Origin: Burkholderiales bacterium
Lineage (GTDB): Bacteria > Pseudomonadota > Gammaproteobacteria > Burkholderiales > JAEUMW01
Length of the DNA stretch: 9,297 nucleotides
Direction of reading: 5' to 3'
Assembly: GCA_016791285.1 (NCBI GenBank)
Contig: JAEUMX010000358.1
Span: 1 to 9,297, forward strand
Each line of letters begins with the position of its first letter. Positions within the stretch are counted from its first letter, which is position 1. Shown one piece after another: positions 1-6,383 of the stretch. The notes beneath the pieces were generated by a model. It saw nothing but the letters and a program-made list of their open reading frames with translations. It made no database searches and had not been told where the DNA came from. Position numbers and translations under genes: made by a program.

Positions 1-1
1 T

Positions 2-877
2 AAGCGGCGGATCGTCAATACACGCTTTGCCGCGATGGCCGCGCACTACCTGTTTGACCCCGACTTTTGCAATGTCGCCAGCGGTTGGGAGAAAGGCGTC
101 GTCGAGAAGAACGTGCAGGACAGCCGTCGGCGGATCTGGCAGGACGCCCTCAATCTGCGCTTTGGTAGTCTCGCCGAGTTGAATGCCTGGCTGGAATCGC
201 GTTGCCGAGCACTGTGGTCGGAACTGCCGTACCCCGAGGTCGAGCACCTGAGCATTGCCGACGCTCTGACCCTGGAGCGCGACGCCCTGATGCCGATGGT
301 GCCGGCCTTCGACGGCTATGTGGAGACTATCGCCACCGTCTCGAGTACCTGCCTCGTCAGCATCGAGCGCAACAAGTACTCGGTGCCATGTGCGCTTGCC
401 AACCAGAAGCTCAGCGTTCGCCTCTACCCTGAGCGTGTCGTGGTCCACGACGAGAACGGCGTGGTCGCCGTCCACGGACGCAGCTTCGAGCGCGGGGAAG
501 TGCGCTACGACTGGCAGCACTACATTGCGTTGGTCGAACGCAAACCCGGCGCCCTGAGAAACGGTGCGCCCTTCGACGGCATGCCGGAAGCACTCAAGCG
601 CTTGCGGGCGGCGCTGATCCGACGACCCGGGGGTGATCGCCTGATGGCCGAAATCCTCGCCTGCGTGCCCAAGCACGGCCTGGAAGCCGTCGTCGTGGCG
701 ACCGAACTGATCCTGGAATCCGGCAACACCAGTGCCGAGCACATCAAGAATGTGCTCTCCCGACTGAAGGAAGCGCCAGCGCCGCAGACCATAGAAACCG
801 CGCTCACGGTCGAGGAAGTCCCGCTCGCCGATGCCGGCCGCTACGACCGCCTGCACACGGAGGTGGACCGTGCGTGA
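2..877 (+). CDS. istA: IS21-family transposase IstA, C-terminal part (5' end outside window)
   Basis: This is the DDE-type transposase that cuts and joins the ends of the IS21 element. The frame is open to the left edge (from base 2, reading [16 protein letters not shown]), so the ATG at 35 is internal. About 291 codons are visible of a protein that is usually near 500 residues, so the N-terminal helix-turn-helix and the first catalytic Asp residues are missing from view. The segment [11 protein letters not shown] is the characteristic IstA motif; its second Glu, encoded at 104-106, is the likely catalytic E of the DDE triad. A C-terminal Mu-transposase-like domain follows, including NKYSVP near nt 370-387. 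The stop at 875-877 overlaps the istB start by 8 nt, so translation is probably coupled. The family assignment is secure. Confidence 0.93.
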   Translation, partial: KRRIVNTRFAAMAAHYLFDPDFCNVASGWEKGVVEKNVQDSRRRIWQDALNLRFGSLAELNAWLESRCRALWSELPYPEVEHLSIADALTLERDALMPMVPAFDGYVETIATVSSTCLVSIERNKYSVPCALANQKLSVRLYPERVVVHDENGVVAVHGRSFERGEVRYDWQHYIALVERKPGALRNGAPFDGMPEALKRLRAALIRRPGGDRLMAEILACVPKHGLEAVVVATELILESGNTSAEHIKNVLSRLKEAPAPQTIETALTVEEVPLADAGRYDRLHTEVDRA

Positions 878-1691
878 GGTCGTCGCCGAACTCAAGTCGC
901 TGCGTCTGCACGGCATGGCGCAGCGTTACGAAGAACTGCTGGCCGAGGCTGGCTCCGGCATCCAGAGCGCCGGCTGGCTCATCGAAGGGCTGCTCGAGGC
1001 CGAGGTTACCGACCGGCATGTGCGCTCGATCCGTTACCAGATGGGGGCGGCGCGCTTCCCGGTACATCGGGATCTGGCCGGCTTCGACTTCGCCAAGTCC
1101 AGAGTCGACGAGAAGCTGATCAGGCAACTGGCAAGCGCCGAGTTTACCGATTCGGCCGCCAACGTCGTCTTCATCGGTGGCACCGGCACCGGGAAGACGC
1201 ATCTGGCGACCGCGCTCGGGGTCAAGGCGATCACCCAGCACGGCAAGCGCGTGCGTTTCTTCTCGACCGTCGATCTGGCCAACAGCCTGGAGCTGGAAAA
1301 GGCGGCTGGCAAACAGGGACGACTGGCCTACAGCCTGGTGCATGTCGATCTGGTCATGCTCGACGAACTGGGCTACCTGCCGTTCAGCCAAGCCGGCGGT
1401 GCCTTGCTGTTTCACCTGCTGTCCAAGCTCTACGAACGCACCAGCGTGATCATCACGACCAACCTGACTTTCGCCGAGTGGCCGGTCGTCTTCGGCGACG
1501 CGAAGATGACCACTGCGCTGCTCGATCGGCTGACGCATCACTGCCACATCGTGGAGACCGGCAACGAGTCGTACCGCTTCCGGCAGAGCAGCCAGAGCGC
1601 GAAGGCAAGAGTCACGGCGCGCGAGCAGAGCAAGCGCGGTAAGGCTGCTCAGACCGAGGTCTCGCCGGAGGTCGAGCCACAGCCCTTCTGA
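870..1691 (+). CDS. istB: IS21-family transposition helper ATPase IstB
   Basis: IstB is the AAA+ ATPase, related to DnaC, that remodels target DNA and stimulates the IstA transposase. I start it at GTG 870, which has GGAGG at 859-863, six bases upstream, and overlaps the end of istA by 8 nt as is usual for this pair. The ATG at 831 would add 13 residues that do not resemble the family. The product is 273 residues, slightly longer than usual because of a hydrophilic C-terminal tail. Visible motifs are Walker A GGTGTGKT (103-110), Walker [10 protein letters not shown] with Asp165-Glu166, a sensor-1-like IITTN (194-198), and the conserved [13 protein letters not shown] (217-229). No disruption is seen. 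Confidence 0.95.
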   Translation: MREVVAELKSLRLHGMAQRYEELLAEAGSGIQSAGWLIEGLLEAEVTDRHVRSIRYQMGAARFPVHRDLAGFDFAKSRVDEKLIRQLASAEFTDSAANVVFIGGTGTGKTHLATALGVKAITQHGKRVRFFSTVDLANSLELEKAAGKQGRLAYSLVHVDLVMLDELGYLPFSQAGGALLFHLLSKLYERTSVIITTNLTFAEWPVVFGDAKMTTALLDRLTHHCHIVETGNESYRFRQSSQSAKARVTAREQSKRGKAAQTEVSPEVEPQPF

Positions 1692-1697
1692 TCGAGC

Positions 1698-1752
1698 GTG
1701 CGCGGCGGAAACCGGCTTCGGGCTACGCCCATCGCCGCTTCCCGCCGCGCAC
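1698..1752 (+). repeat. 11-bp perfect inverted repeat just after istB
   Basis: GTGCGCGGCGG at 1698-1708 is the exact reverse complement of CCGCCGCGCAC at 1742-1752. GGCGGAA/TTCCCGCC could extend pairing inward with one bulge. It begins 6 nt after the istB stop, so RNA from istB could fold into a GC-rich hairpin. There is no T-run, so a terminator role is only possible; it could also belong to the IS end architecture. Confidence 0.6.
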
Positions 1753-1775
1753 CCGTATCGACTACACTTACCCAC

Positions 1776-1797
1776 AGCCGCTCAATGACAAGCGGCT
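1776..1797 (+). repeat. 7-bp stem-loop near the IS21 right end
   Basis: AGCCGCT (1776-1782) and AGCGGCT (1791-1797) are perfect inverted repeats around an 8-base loop. The stop codon that ends the truncated minus-strand regulator (TGA on the minus strand, 1784-1782) lies at the edge of this structure. It is inside the IS and probably part of its end region. Its function is unknown. Confidence 0.5.
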
Positions 1798-3902
1798 ATC
1801 CACCCCTGGTCAAAATTCAACGCGCACGGGTGGTCAAAATTCAACGCGCGCCGACATCGATCGGCGATTTCTGCGACGTGCATGGCCTTGGGAATGTCCT
1901 TGGCGACATAGTGCCGCCAGAACGTGAGCGCACGAAAATACGCCTCGTCCCCGTTCGGGAACTGTTCTAGCACGCCCGCCAGTTGTGCAAGTAAAGCGTC
2001 GGCCTGCCTCAAGTCGCCGGTGGACAATCTCACCGCGACACAATGCCCGAGAAAAATGGTGTCCCACAAGTGGACGCCCGACTGGCGGGCCGCTTCTAAC
2101 CCCGCGCTGGCGGAGGCAATGCAGGCATCGTGCAGCCCCGCGTGCAAAGCATAAGTGGCCTCGACGAGATAGCTTAGCGTCACTGTTTGCGGCGACGGGA
2201 ACGGGTCCTGGCGGTTCTGGCTGAGCGACTCCACGAGGTCCTGGGCAGTGGTCAGGTCTCCTCGCCAGATGTGGTATTGCGCGAGAAAGGCGTGTACTTG
2301 CGAGACGGGCGCCCCGGCTTGCGGATTCGCAAGTAGGCCGCGAGCCCGGTCTGCCCAGAGCGTCATCCTCGGATGCCCCATCCGGCGGAAACTCAGCACG
2401 GTGAAAACGCTTGCGGTGACACGCGCCTGGATCTCTTGTGGTGTCGAATCGACGATGTCGAACAGCTCCCGGTCGAATTCCTCGATCAAGGGGTCGAGTT
2501 CCGACAGGTTCTGGTAAAGCAGAAAAATCGCATCTGCGAGACCACACCAGGCGCACAGCCGCCCGACCAAGTCGCCGTGCGACGTACATACCGAATAGGC
2601 GCGCTCGAAGTGCCGCCGCGCCTCCACGGGATTGAAGAAGACAATACAGGTCCCAAGCCAGAGCGATAGCCACCCGTCCTCATGGACGATCTCCTGCGGG
2701 AGGCAGCGCAGCCACCGCTCCAGCGTCTTCAGCCGTCCCTGCTGAAGAAGCGCGTGAGCATGCTGGCGGAGGATCCGGATGATGGAGCCCCAGTCTTCCA
2801 TCCCCTTCCACAGCACGACGGCTTCATCGATCCGCCCTTCGGATTCCAGCAGCAGAGCTGCTTTCGTTCGGAGCTCTGCCAGTTCGCCCTTGCCAAGACG
2901 CCCGTTGGCCCGGTCGACCAGAAATTCCCGGAACAGGGGGTGCAACTGAAAAACCGGCCTCTCTTCCCCAATCCGTTGCGTGAAGGCGTTCCGCCGGGAC
3001 AACTCCTCGAGCACCTGTTCAGCGCTGTCCGATCCGGCGAGCGCACGAGCGGCCGGGGCACTGATATCCGGGAGAACGGCCAAGCGCATGAGAACGTCCT
3101 GCCGCTCTTCAGTTAGCCCTTCGAAGACCTCGGCGGCGAAGTAGTTGAAAATGGGACGACTCCCCGCGATGGCGAATCGGGAGGCCACCCTGTCGGCGCG
3201 CGCGCCCTCGAGGGCGAGGATAAGACCCGCCGCCCAGCCGTCCACACTTTCGATCAAGCGCGGGATCTCCTGCTGCCGCGCCGGCGGAAGGTCGTATCGG
3301 AGCGCGATCGCCTGTGCCTCCTCGACGGTCAGCCTCAAGCTGTTCCAGTCGATCAGCCGCAGTGCGCGGTTTGCCTGAAGGCGGGCAAGGCTGGACGGCA
3401 CCATGTCGCGGCTGACCAGGATCAAGTGGGTGCCGCCGGCGATCTCACCGCACGCCTCGCGCAGCACTACGTGTAGCAGCGGCGAATCGGGCGCCACCTC
3501 ATGCAGACCATCGAAGACGATGATCGCTGGCGCACCGAGCGCCTGATACAGCTCGCGAAAGAACCGGCGCGAGAACGCCGCCAAGCCGAGCGCATGCTCG
3601 GGCGTGAAGGTCGGCAGCCGACCGCACTTCCTTGGCGAAACGATGCGGGAGGCCTGGCTCAGAGAAGCGAAGAACGTCGCCAAGTCCTGATCGGCGGCGT
3701 CGACCCGGAACCATATAGAGGGAACGTGCTTTTGAGCGACATAGCTCGCGGCAAGCGTGGTTTTACCTGAACCGGCGGGAGCACTGACAAAGGCGACCGT
3801 GCCGCCGCCCATCTCTTCCAGCGCGGCGAATAGCCGCTGGCGAGGCAGGACGTGAGCCACGCTAGGAGCCGTGAGCTTCGGTGGCGCTTCGCGCCTTTTC
3901 AT
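1782..3902 (-). CDS. MalT-type (LAL/STAND) LuxR-family transcriptional regulator, C-terminus cut off by IS21
   Basis: The start is ATG at 3902-3900, preceded by AAGGGGAGAGA as a good ribosome site. The visible product is 706 residues. Residues 1-682 belong to the regulator and 683-706 are read from the inserted IS21 end. An N-terminal STAND NTPase is clear: Walker A APAGSGKTT (41-49), Walker B IIVFDG (127-132) and LVSRD as a sensor-like motif. A winged-helix-like segment and a long helical, TPR-like region follow, as in MalT. Family members usually run to about 850-900 residues and end in a LuxR-type helix-turn-helix. No such domain is present before the insertion point, so DNA binding has almost certainly been lost. 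The ORF upstream of the insertion has no frameshift, which suggests the insertion is fairly recent. The inducer and targets are unknown. Confidence 0.85.
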   Translation of the reverse strand: MKRREAPPKLTAPSVAHVLPRQRLFAALEEMGGGTVAFVSAPAGSGKTTLAASYVAQKHVPSIWFRVDAADQDLATFFASLSQASRIVSPRKCGRLPTFTPEHALGLAAFSRRFFRELYQALGAPAIIVFDGLHEVAPDSPLLHVVLREACGEIAGGTHLILVSRDMVPSSLARLQANRALRLIDWNSLRLTVEEAQAIALRYDLPPARQQEIPRLIESVDGWAAGLILALEGARADRVASRFAIAGSRPIFNYFAAEVFEGLTEERQDVLMRLAVLPDISAPAARALAGSDSAEQVLEELSRRNAFTQRIGEERPVFQLHPLFREFLVDRANGRLGKGELAELRTKAALLLESEGRIDEAVVLWKGMEDWGSIIRILRQHAHALLQQGRLKTLERWLRCLPQEIVHEDGWLSLWLGTCIVFFNPVEARRHFERAYSVCTSHGDLVGRLCAWCGLADAIFLLYQNLSELDPLIEEFDRELFDIVDSTPQEIQARVTASVFTVLSFRRMGHPRMTLWADRARGLLANPQAGAPVSQVHAFLAQYHIWRGDLTTAQDLVESLSQNRQDPFPSPQTVTLSYLVEATYALHAGLHDACIASASAGLEAARQSGVHLWDTIFLGHCVAVRLSTGDLRQADALLAQLAGVLEQFPNGDEAYFRALTFWRHYVAKDIPKAMHVAEIADRCRRALNFDHPCALNFDQGWIAACH
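1807..1849 (+). repeat. Two identical 19-bp direct repeats at the IS21 right end
   Basis: TGGTCAAAATTCAACGCGC occurs at 1807-1825 and again at 1831-1849, a 24-bp period. IS21-family elements carry multiple copies of an internal repeat at each end as transposase-binding sites, so these are most likely IstA-binding sites. Read on the minus strand they encode the two ALNFD stretches that end the interrupted regulator. Confidence 0.82.
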
Positions 3903-4059
3903 TCTCTCCCCTTTGCGGGCTGGACGCCCATCTTCGAAACTGCACGCCCGTCGACTCCCCCGGCAGCGGGCGAAACTCCTTCCTTCAGCGCGCCCATCAG
4001 GGCAAGGTCATATTCTACTCTCGGCGCATGCAGCGCGGCGATCTGCGGCCTCCAGAGGG
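3903..4059. other. Intergenic region upstream of the truncated regulator
   Basis: This stretch holds the 5' flank of the minus-strand regulator. On the minus strand a TAGAAT hexamer near 4012-4017 could be a -10 element, but no convincing -35 is paired with it, so I do not call a promoter. No gene is supported. The overlapping plus-strand frames here are GC-rich shadows without recognisable domains. Confidence 0.4.
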
Positions 4060-4290
4060 ACTTCGTCTACCACGGGACAGGTCCCCGCCCACACAGTCGA
4101 GCATCCGTACCCGATCTGTAATGCTGTCCCGCATATCGTAATCGCATGATCCGAAAGCGGGCGAAGTACCGATCGCCGATAGAAAGCTATGTACTGCGAA
4201 TATACCGGAGGCCGGCGGGCAGAGGGCGACCGGTCGTCGGCATCGTAGAAACGGATGCGCCGGCCTTGAAGGGAGTTTTTGCGAACGTGT
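4060..4290 (+). repeat. Dispersed repeat, copy A
   Basis: First of three copies in the window. It shares ACTTCGTC (4060-4067; copy B 5231-5238) and the 19-nt hairpin-forming CGGGACAGGTCCCCGCCCA (4073-4091; copy B 5255-5273). The best-conserved core is 4166-4231, identical to 5330-5395 of copy B at 64 of 66 positions. Similarity ends abruptly after AACGT near 4289, so the distal half seen in copies B and C is absent. It lies about 135 bp upstream of the secreted-protein gene at 4426. Confidence 0.85.
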
Positions 4291-4295
4291 CTTGA
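4146..4295 (+). pseudogene. Truncated copy of the 62-aa repeat-borne small protein
   Basis: The reading frame starts at ATG 4146 and encodes 49 residues beginning MIRKRAKYRSPIESYVLRIY. It matches the intact ORF at 5310-5498 closely for the first 38 residues and more loosely to NV (47-48). It then diverges and stops at TGA 4293-4295, so the C-terminal EELWEIL segment is lost at the end of the repeat. Differences from the intact copy over residues 1-38 are six synonymous and five mostly conservative codon changes, suggesting it was once a working gene. A short product could still be made; I treat it as a remnant. Confidence 0.6.
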
Positions 4296-4425
4296 CCGAA
4301 ATGAGAAAGGCGCTTTCAAGCTTGTCGGGCAAGCACTGAAGTGCCTGGGAGCGCGTGGCTGCATCGGCGGCAAGCAGCGGTTGTGTCAGAAGGAGATCGA
4401 CCTTGTCATTCGCCAGGGGGTGCCA

Positions 4426-5046
4426 ATGAAGAGGCTTTGCCGCGTAGCAGTTGGGCTAGCGGGACTTGGATGTCTCGCTAGTACTGGTCACGCCGAAACG
4501 ACAATCGATGACAACATCACGCCATCTGGGAGCATTCAGCAGGCGATTGGCGTCGAGGGGCGCGATGGCAGGTGGACGCAACCGAATGCTCCCATTCTGA
4601 TCGGGCTCGCGTCGATCCCTGGGGCGTCTGGGAGAGGTTTCGACCGAATGAAGATGGTGATCGATTTGGCGAAGGTCGCACCATCCGTCCCGGCGGGTTG
4701 CGGCATTAGGTTAGAGGCACCTTGGAAGATCCTGCGGACACGGTTCCCGATGCCTGACAAGGTCGACGCGGACCTGTTTGCGGCGCCGGAGTTCCGTAAC
4801 CTGAGCGACGGCACCGAGTATCAGGAGTTGTCCTGGCGGCAAGGCGGCTGCGGAGTGGCAGCGCGCTTCGCGCACCCGGACCGCGGCGACGCTAGGCAGT
4901 TATCCTCTGCATATCCGGGTCTTAATGTTGGGCCCAGCACAAGAGCCGTACAGGTCGTATGGCTAGGATTGGAAGGCTCGAGTGGAAGAAAGAACTACAC
5001 AGTTGCAGTGCCGTACGTGGCTGCGAAGTTCTCATCGCGGAAATGA
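4426..5046 (+). CDS. Secreted or periplasmic protein of unknown function
   Basis: I place the start at ATG 4426, preceded by AGGGGG (4415-4420) at 5 nt. The frame is open further upstream to 4279, but only this start gives a signal peptide: MKRLCR, then a hydrophobic stretch, then STGHA before ETT, implying cleavage after residue 23. The product is 206 residues. The mature part is soluble-looking, with no transmembrane segment and two cysteines (in AGCGIRLE and GGCGVAARF) that could form a disulfide. I recognise no family. It stands alone between repeat copy A and an IS3 relic, and its base composition is less GC-rich than the IS21 genes. That it is a real exported protein is likely; its role is unknown. 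Confidence 0.7.
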   Translation: MKRLCRVAVGLAGLGCLASTGHAETTIDDNITPSGSIQQAIGVEGRDGRWTQPNAPILIGLASIPGASGRGFDRMKMVIDLAKVAPSVPAGCGIRLEAPWKILRTRFPMPDKVDADLFAAPEFRNLSDGTEYQELSWRQGGCGVAARFAHPDRGDARQLSSAYPGLNVGPSTRAVQVVWLGLEGSSGRKNYTVAVPYVAAKFSSRK

Positions 5047-5111
5047 ATGGCCGACCGTGCACTGCGAACCCGGTCTGACTGCTCAGATTGTGCGAGTCAG
5101 TCGTAACTTGA

Positions 5112-5228
5112 AAAACGCAGAACGGTCCTGACAGGAGTTTCAATGGCCGCTTCCGCCACGAATGCCTGAGCCCGGAATGGTTCCGCAGCGGCCGCGAGGC
5201 GAAGCTCGTCATCCAAACCTGGCGTCGG
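5112..5228 (+). pseudogene. Relic of an IS3-family transposase (OrfB, C-terminal part)
   Basis: In the frame 5136-5228 the sequence encodes 31 residues starting SFNGRFRHECLSPEWFRS and ending with AKLVIQTWRR. This matches the conserved end of IS3-family OrfB integrase-like transposases, typically ESFNG-R-RDECLN--WF, then A---I--WR. The preceding codons 5112-5135 read KTQNGPDR, resembling the usual GKPTQNAYIE. The first S of this core follows R where the family normally has the catalytic Glu (ES to RS), so the active-site residue appears lost. A stop lies at 5109-5111, and similarity ends at 5228, just before repeat copy B. No start, OrfA or ends are visible. Confidence 0.8.
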
Positions 5229-5309
5229 TTACTTCGTCGACGGCGTTTACATCGCGGGACAGGTCCCCGCCCAGCACAGGCGAGCATTGGTTCGGCGTAG
5301 GGTGACCAG

Positions 5310-5498
5310 ATGACCCGCAAGCGGGCGAGGTACCGATCGCCGATAGAAAGCTATGTAGTGCGAATATACCGGAGGCCGGCGGGCAAAGGGCGACCAGTTG
5401 TTGGCATCGTAGAGGCGGATGCCCTTAACTCGAAGGGCGCTTTTACCAACGTAGAGGAACTCTGGGAAATCTTGGCGATGCCAAGAGCCCGACGGTAG
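5310..5498 (+). CDS. Small basic protein carried by the dispersed repeat (62 aa)
   Basis: The start is ATG 5310 with AGGGTGA (5299-5305) four bases upstream. The 62-residue product begins MTRKRARYRSPIESYVVRIY and ends in a basic RARR. A short beta-like stretch (SYVVRIYRR), a PVVGIVE strand and a C-terminal NVEELWEIL helix suggest a compact alpha/beta fold. I recall similar short YVVRIYRR...GxVE...ELWxIL proteins in proteobacterial genomes but know no assigned function. Coding is supported by comparison with copy A: over residues 1-38 about half of the base changes are synonymous and the rest mostly conservative. There is no signal peptide or membrane segment. It may be an independently expressed gene or a repeat passenger. 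Confidence 0.6.
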   Translation: MTRKRARYRSPIESYVVRIYRRPAGKGRPVVGIVEADALNSKGAFTNVEELWEILAMPRARR

Positions 5499-5542
5499 TG
5501 AAGGGGTAGAGCCGAGTCCTTGCGGGTTCTCCCGTTTAGATG

Positions 5543-5567
5543 ACGTCGGGGAAGTTAGCCCCGACGT
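5543..5567 (+). other. 9-bp perfect hairpin in repeat copy B
   Basis: ACGTCGGGG (5543-5551) pairs exactly with CCCCGACGT (5559-5567) around the loop AAGTTAG. It lies 45 nt after the small ORF, so it could terminate or stabilise that transcript. No T-run follows. Copy C keeps a weakened form (CGGGG 7267-7271 with CCCCG 7277-7281), so the structure is part of the repeat. Confidence 0.65.
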
Positions 5568-5680
5568 GAGCATCCCCCTTGGCAGCGACAGGGACGCGCT
5601 AGGGTGAAGCAATAACTTCAACAAGAAGGGAGGTAGGATGGGTGCGCCGTTCATGACCGTCGCCGACGTGGTCGTCGACG

Positions 5681-6000
5681 TGTCCGCTCGTTTCGCAGGT
5701 TTCGTCTTTCTCCTCAACGACTTCTCGAGCACGCCGGTCAGGGTGGGGTATGGCACCGGCAGCCGTTCCGCCGGCAGTACCCTACTACCGCAGTCGGATA
5801 GCGGGACGGTCGCCTTCGCGGCCGGCGAGATCGAGCAGGCAGTCCGGATGCCGCTTCCGCCCCAGAATGGTGAGCTCTGCCTCAACTGTTCGTTCCGACG
5901 GGGTCGGCGCTTGGATGATCAACCGAATTCAGCGAATGGCACGGGGCTCCGATCGGTTCATTGGTCCCGCGCCGCGGCAGAAAGCAAGAGGGAAAAAGCC
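5681..6000 (+). other. Leader region of the Tyr-rich/TraT unit, no recognised gene
   Basis: No domain or RNA gene is recognised. An open frame beginning at ATG 5638, with a strong GGGAGG site from repeat copy B, runs through this region in frame with the gene at 6001 and would add 121 residues. The added part has no family resemblance and would bury the signal peptide, so I prefer it as an untranslated leader. A small CCGAC/GTCGG hairpin (5895-5907) is present. No promoter hexamers stand out. Confidence 0.4.
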
Positions 6001-6354
6001 ATGGAACGTCCCGGATCGCAGCAATGCGCCCGCCTGTTGATAACCCTCACAGCTGCGGTGATGTGCTCAGGCCTCGCTGCCCAGGCGACCGCCGGAAGCA
6101 CAGAGGACCGCGAGCGCGAACTCATGCAGCAGCAGTTAAACCAGCAGGTGATGGCCGCGCCGTTCTCCGTCGAAGACCAGGCGCGGATCGACGCCTACGT
6201 CAAGAACGCGATGCAGAAGGACTTGAAGCCCGTGCCGAATCCCCCGCCTTACTGGCGCCGCGGCTACACCTGCGATTCGATCCGCAGCTACGGCTGGCGC
6301 GCCTACGGCGACTGCTATTACTACTACCGCTACTACGGCCGTTACTGGTACTGA
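6001..6354 (+). CDS. Small exported protein with Tyr-rich C-terminus
   Basis: The start chosen is ATG 6001, with GAGGG at 5988-5992 eight bases upstream, because it gives a signal peptide: a charged start, hydrophobic ARLLITLTAAVMCSGLAA, then QATA before GS, with likely cleavage after residue 31. The 117-residue product has a Gln-rich, helical middle (MQQQLNQQV), a Pro-rich linker (PVPNPPP), and a final 34 residues with 12 Tyr and 3 Trp. That tail includes a YYYYRYYGRYWY end and two cysteines (91 and 105) that could pair. The stop is 29 nt before the TraT-like gene, so the two are probably co-transcribed. Short Tyr-rich tails occur in several envelope proteins, but I do not recognise a named family. 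The last-residue aromatic suggests, without proving, outer-membrane association. Confidence 0.72.
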   Translation: MERPGSQQCARLLITLTAAVMCSGLAAQATAGSTEDRERELMQQQLNQQVMAAPFSVEDQARIDAYVKNAMQKDLKPVPNPPPYWRRGYTCDSIRSYGWRAYGDCYYYYRYYGRYWY

Positions 6355-6383
6355 CAACCACGATCACAACCCGGGGAGGGACC

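Larger units (their letters stand above)
1..1856 (+). mobile_element. IS21-family insertion sequence, right part (left end outside window)
   Basis: The element is recognised by the overlapping istA-istB pair and by an end region carrying repeated sequence. The right tip is placed at 1856. Read inward from there on the minus strand the sequence begins TGTCGGCGCGCG, fitting the 5'-TG that starts IS21-family ends. The same point is where the minus-strand regulator stops looking like a regulator and begins to encode the end repeats (LNFD twice). The left end, and therefore the target-site duplication, is outside the window. Both transposition genes look intact where visible, so the element may still be active. 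The tip is inferred to within a few bases. Confidence 0.88.
5231..5680 (+). repeat. Dispersed repeat, copy B (most complete)
   Basis: This copy combines everything seen in the others. Its proximal half matches copy A (5255-5273, and 5330-5395 at 64 of 66 bases). Its distal half matches copy C: 5556-5585 against 7274-7303 with two mismatches, and 5650-5680 against 7323-7353 with one mismatch. It contains the intact 62-codon ORF, a 9-bp hairpin (5543-5567), and a purine-rich AAGAAGGGAGGTAGG ahead of ATG 5638. It begins 2 bp after the IS3 transposase relic. The outer boundaries are estimates from where pairwise similarity fades. Confidence 0.85.

Noticed and set aside
804..1775. Minus-strand 323-codon open frame opposite istB
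   Set aside because: istB on the plus strand is secure, and the antisense product has no recognisable domain.
4279..4425. Upstream start for the 206-aa secreted protein
   Set aside because: The added 49 residues precede the signal peptide, overlap the end of repeat copy A, and have no ribosome site as good as the one before 4426.
5247..5885. Minus-strand 212-codon open frame
   Set aside because: It runs antisense through the small ORF, the hairpin and the leader region, and its resemblance to the other minus-strand frames at 4008-4373 and 7142-7330 comes entirely from the shared repeat. No ribosome site or domain was seen.
5961..6383. N-terminal extension of the TraT-like frame
   Set aside because: It overlaps the Tyr-rich gene in another frame and gives an Arg/Leu-rich product; ATG 6384 has a strong ribosome site and a lipoprotein signal.
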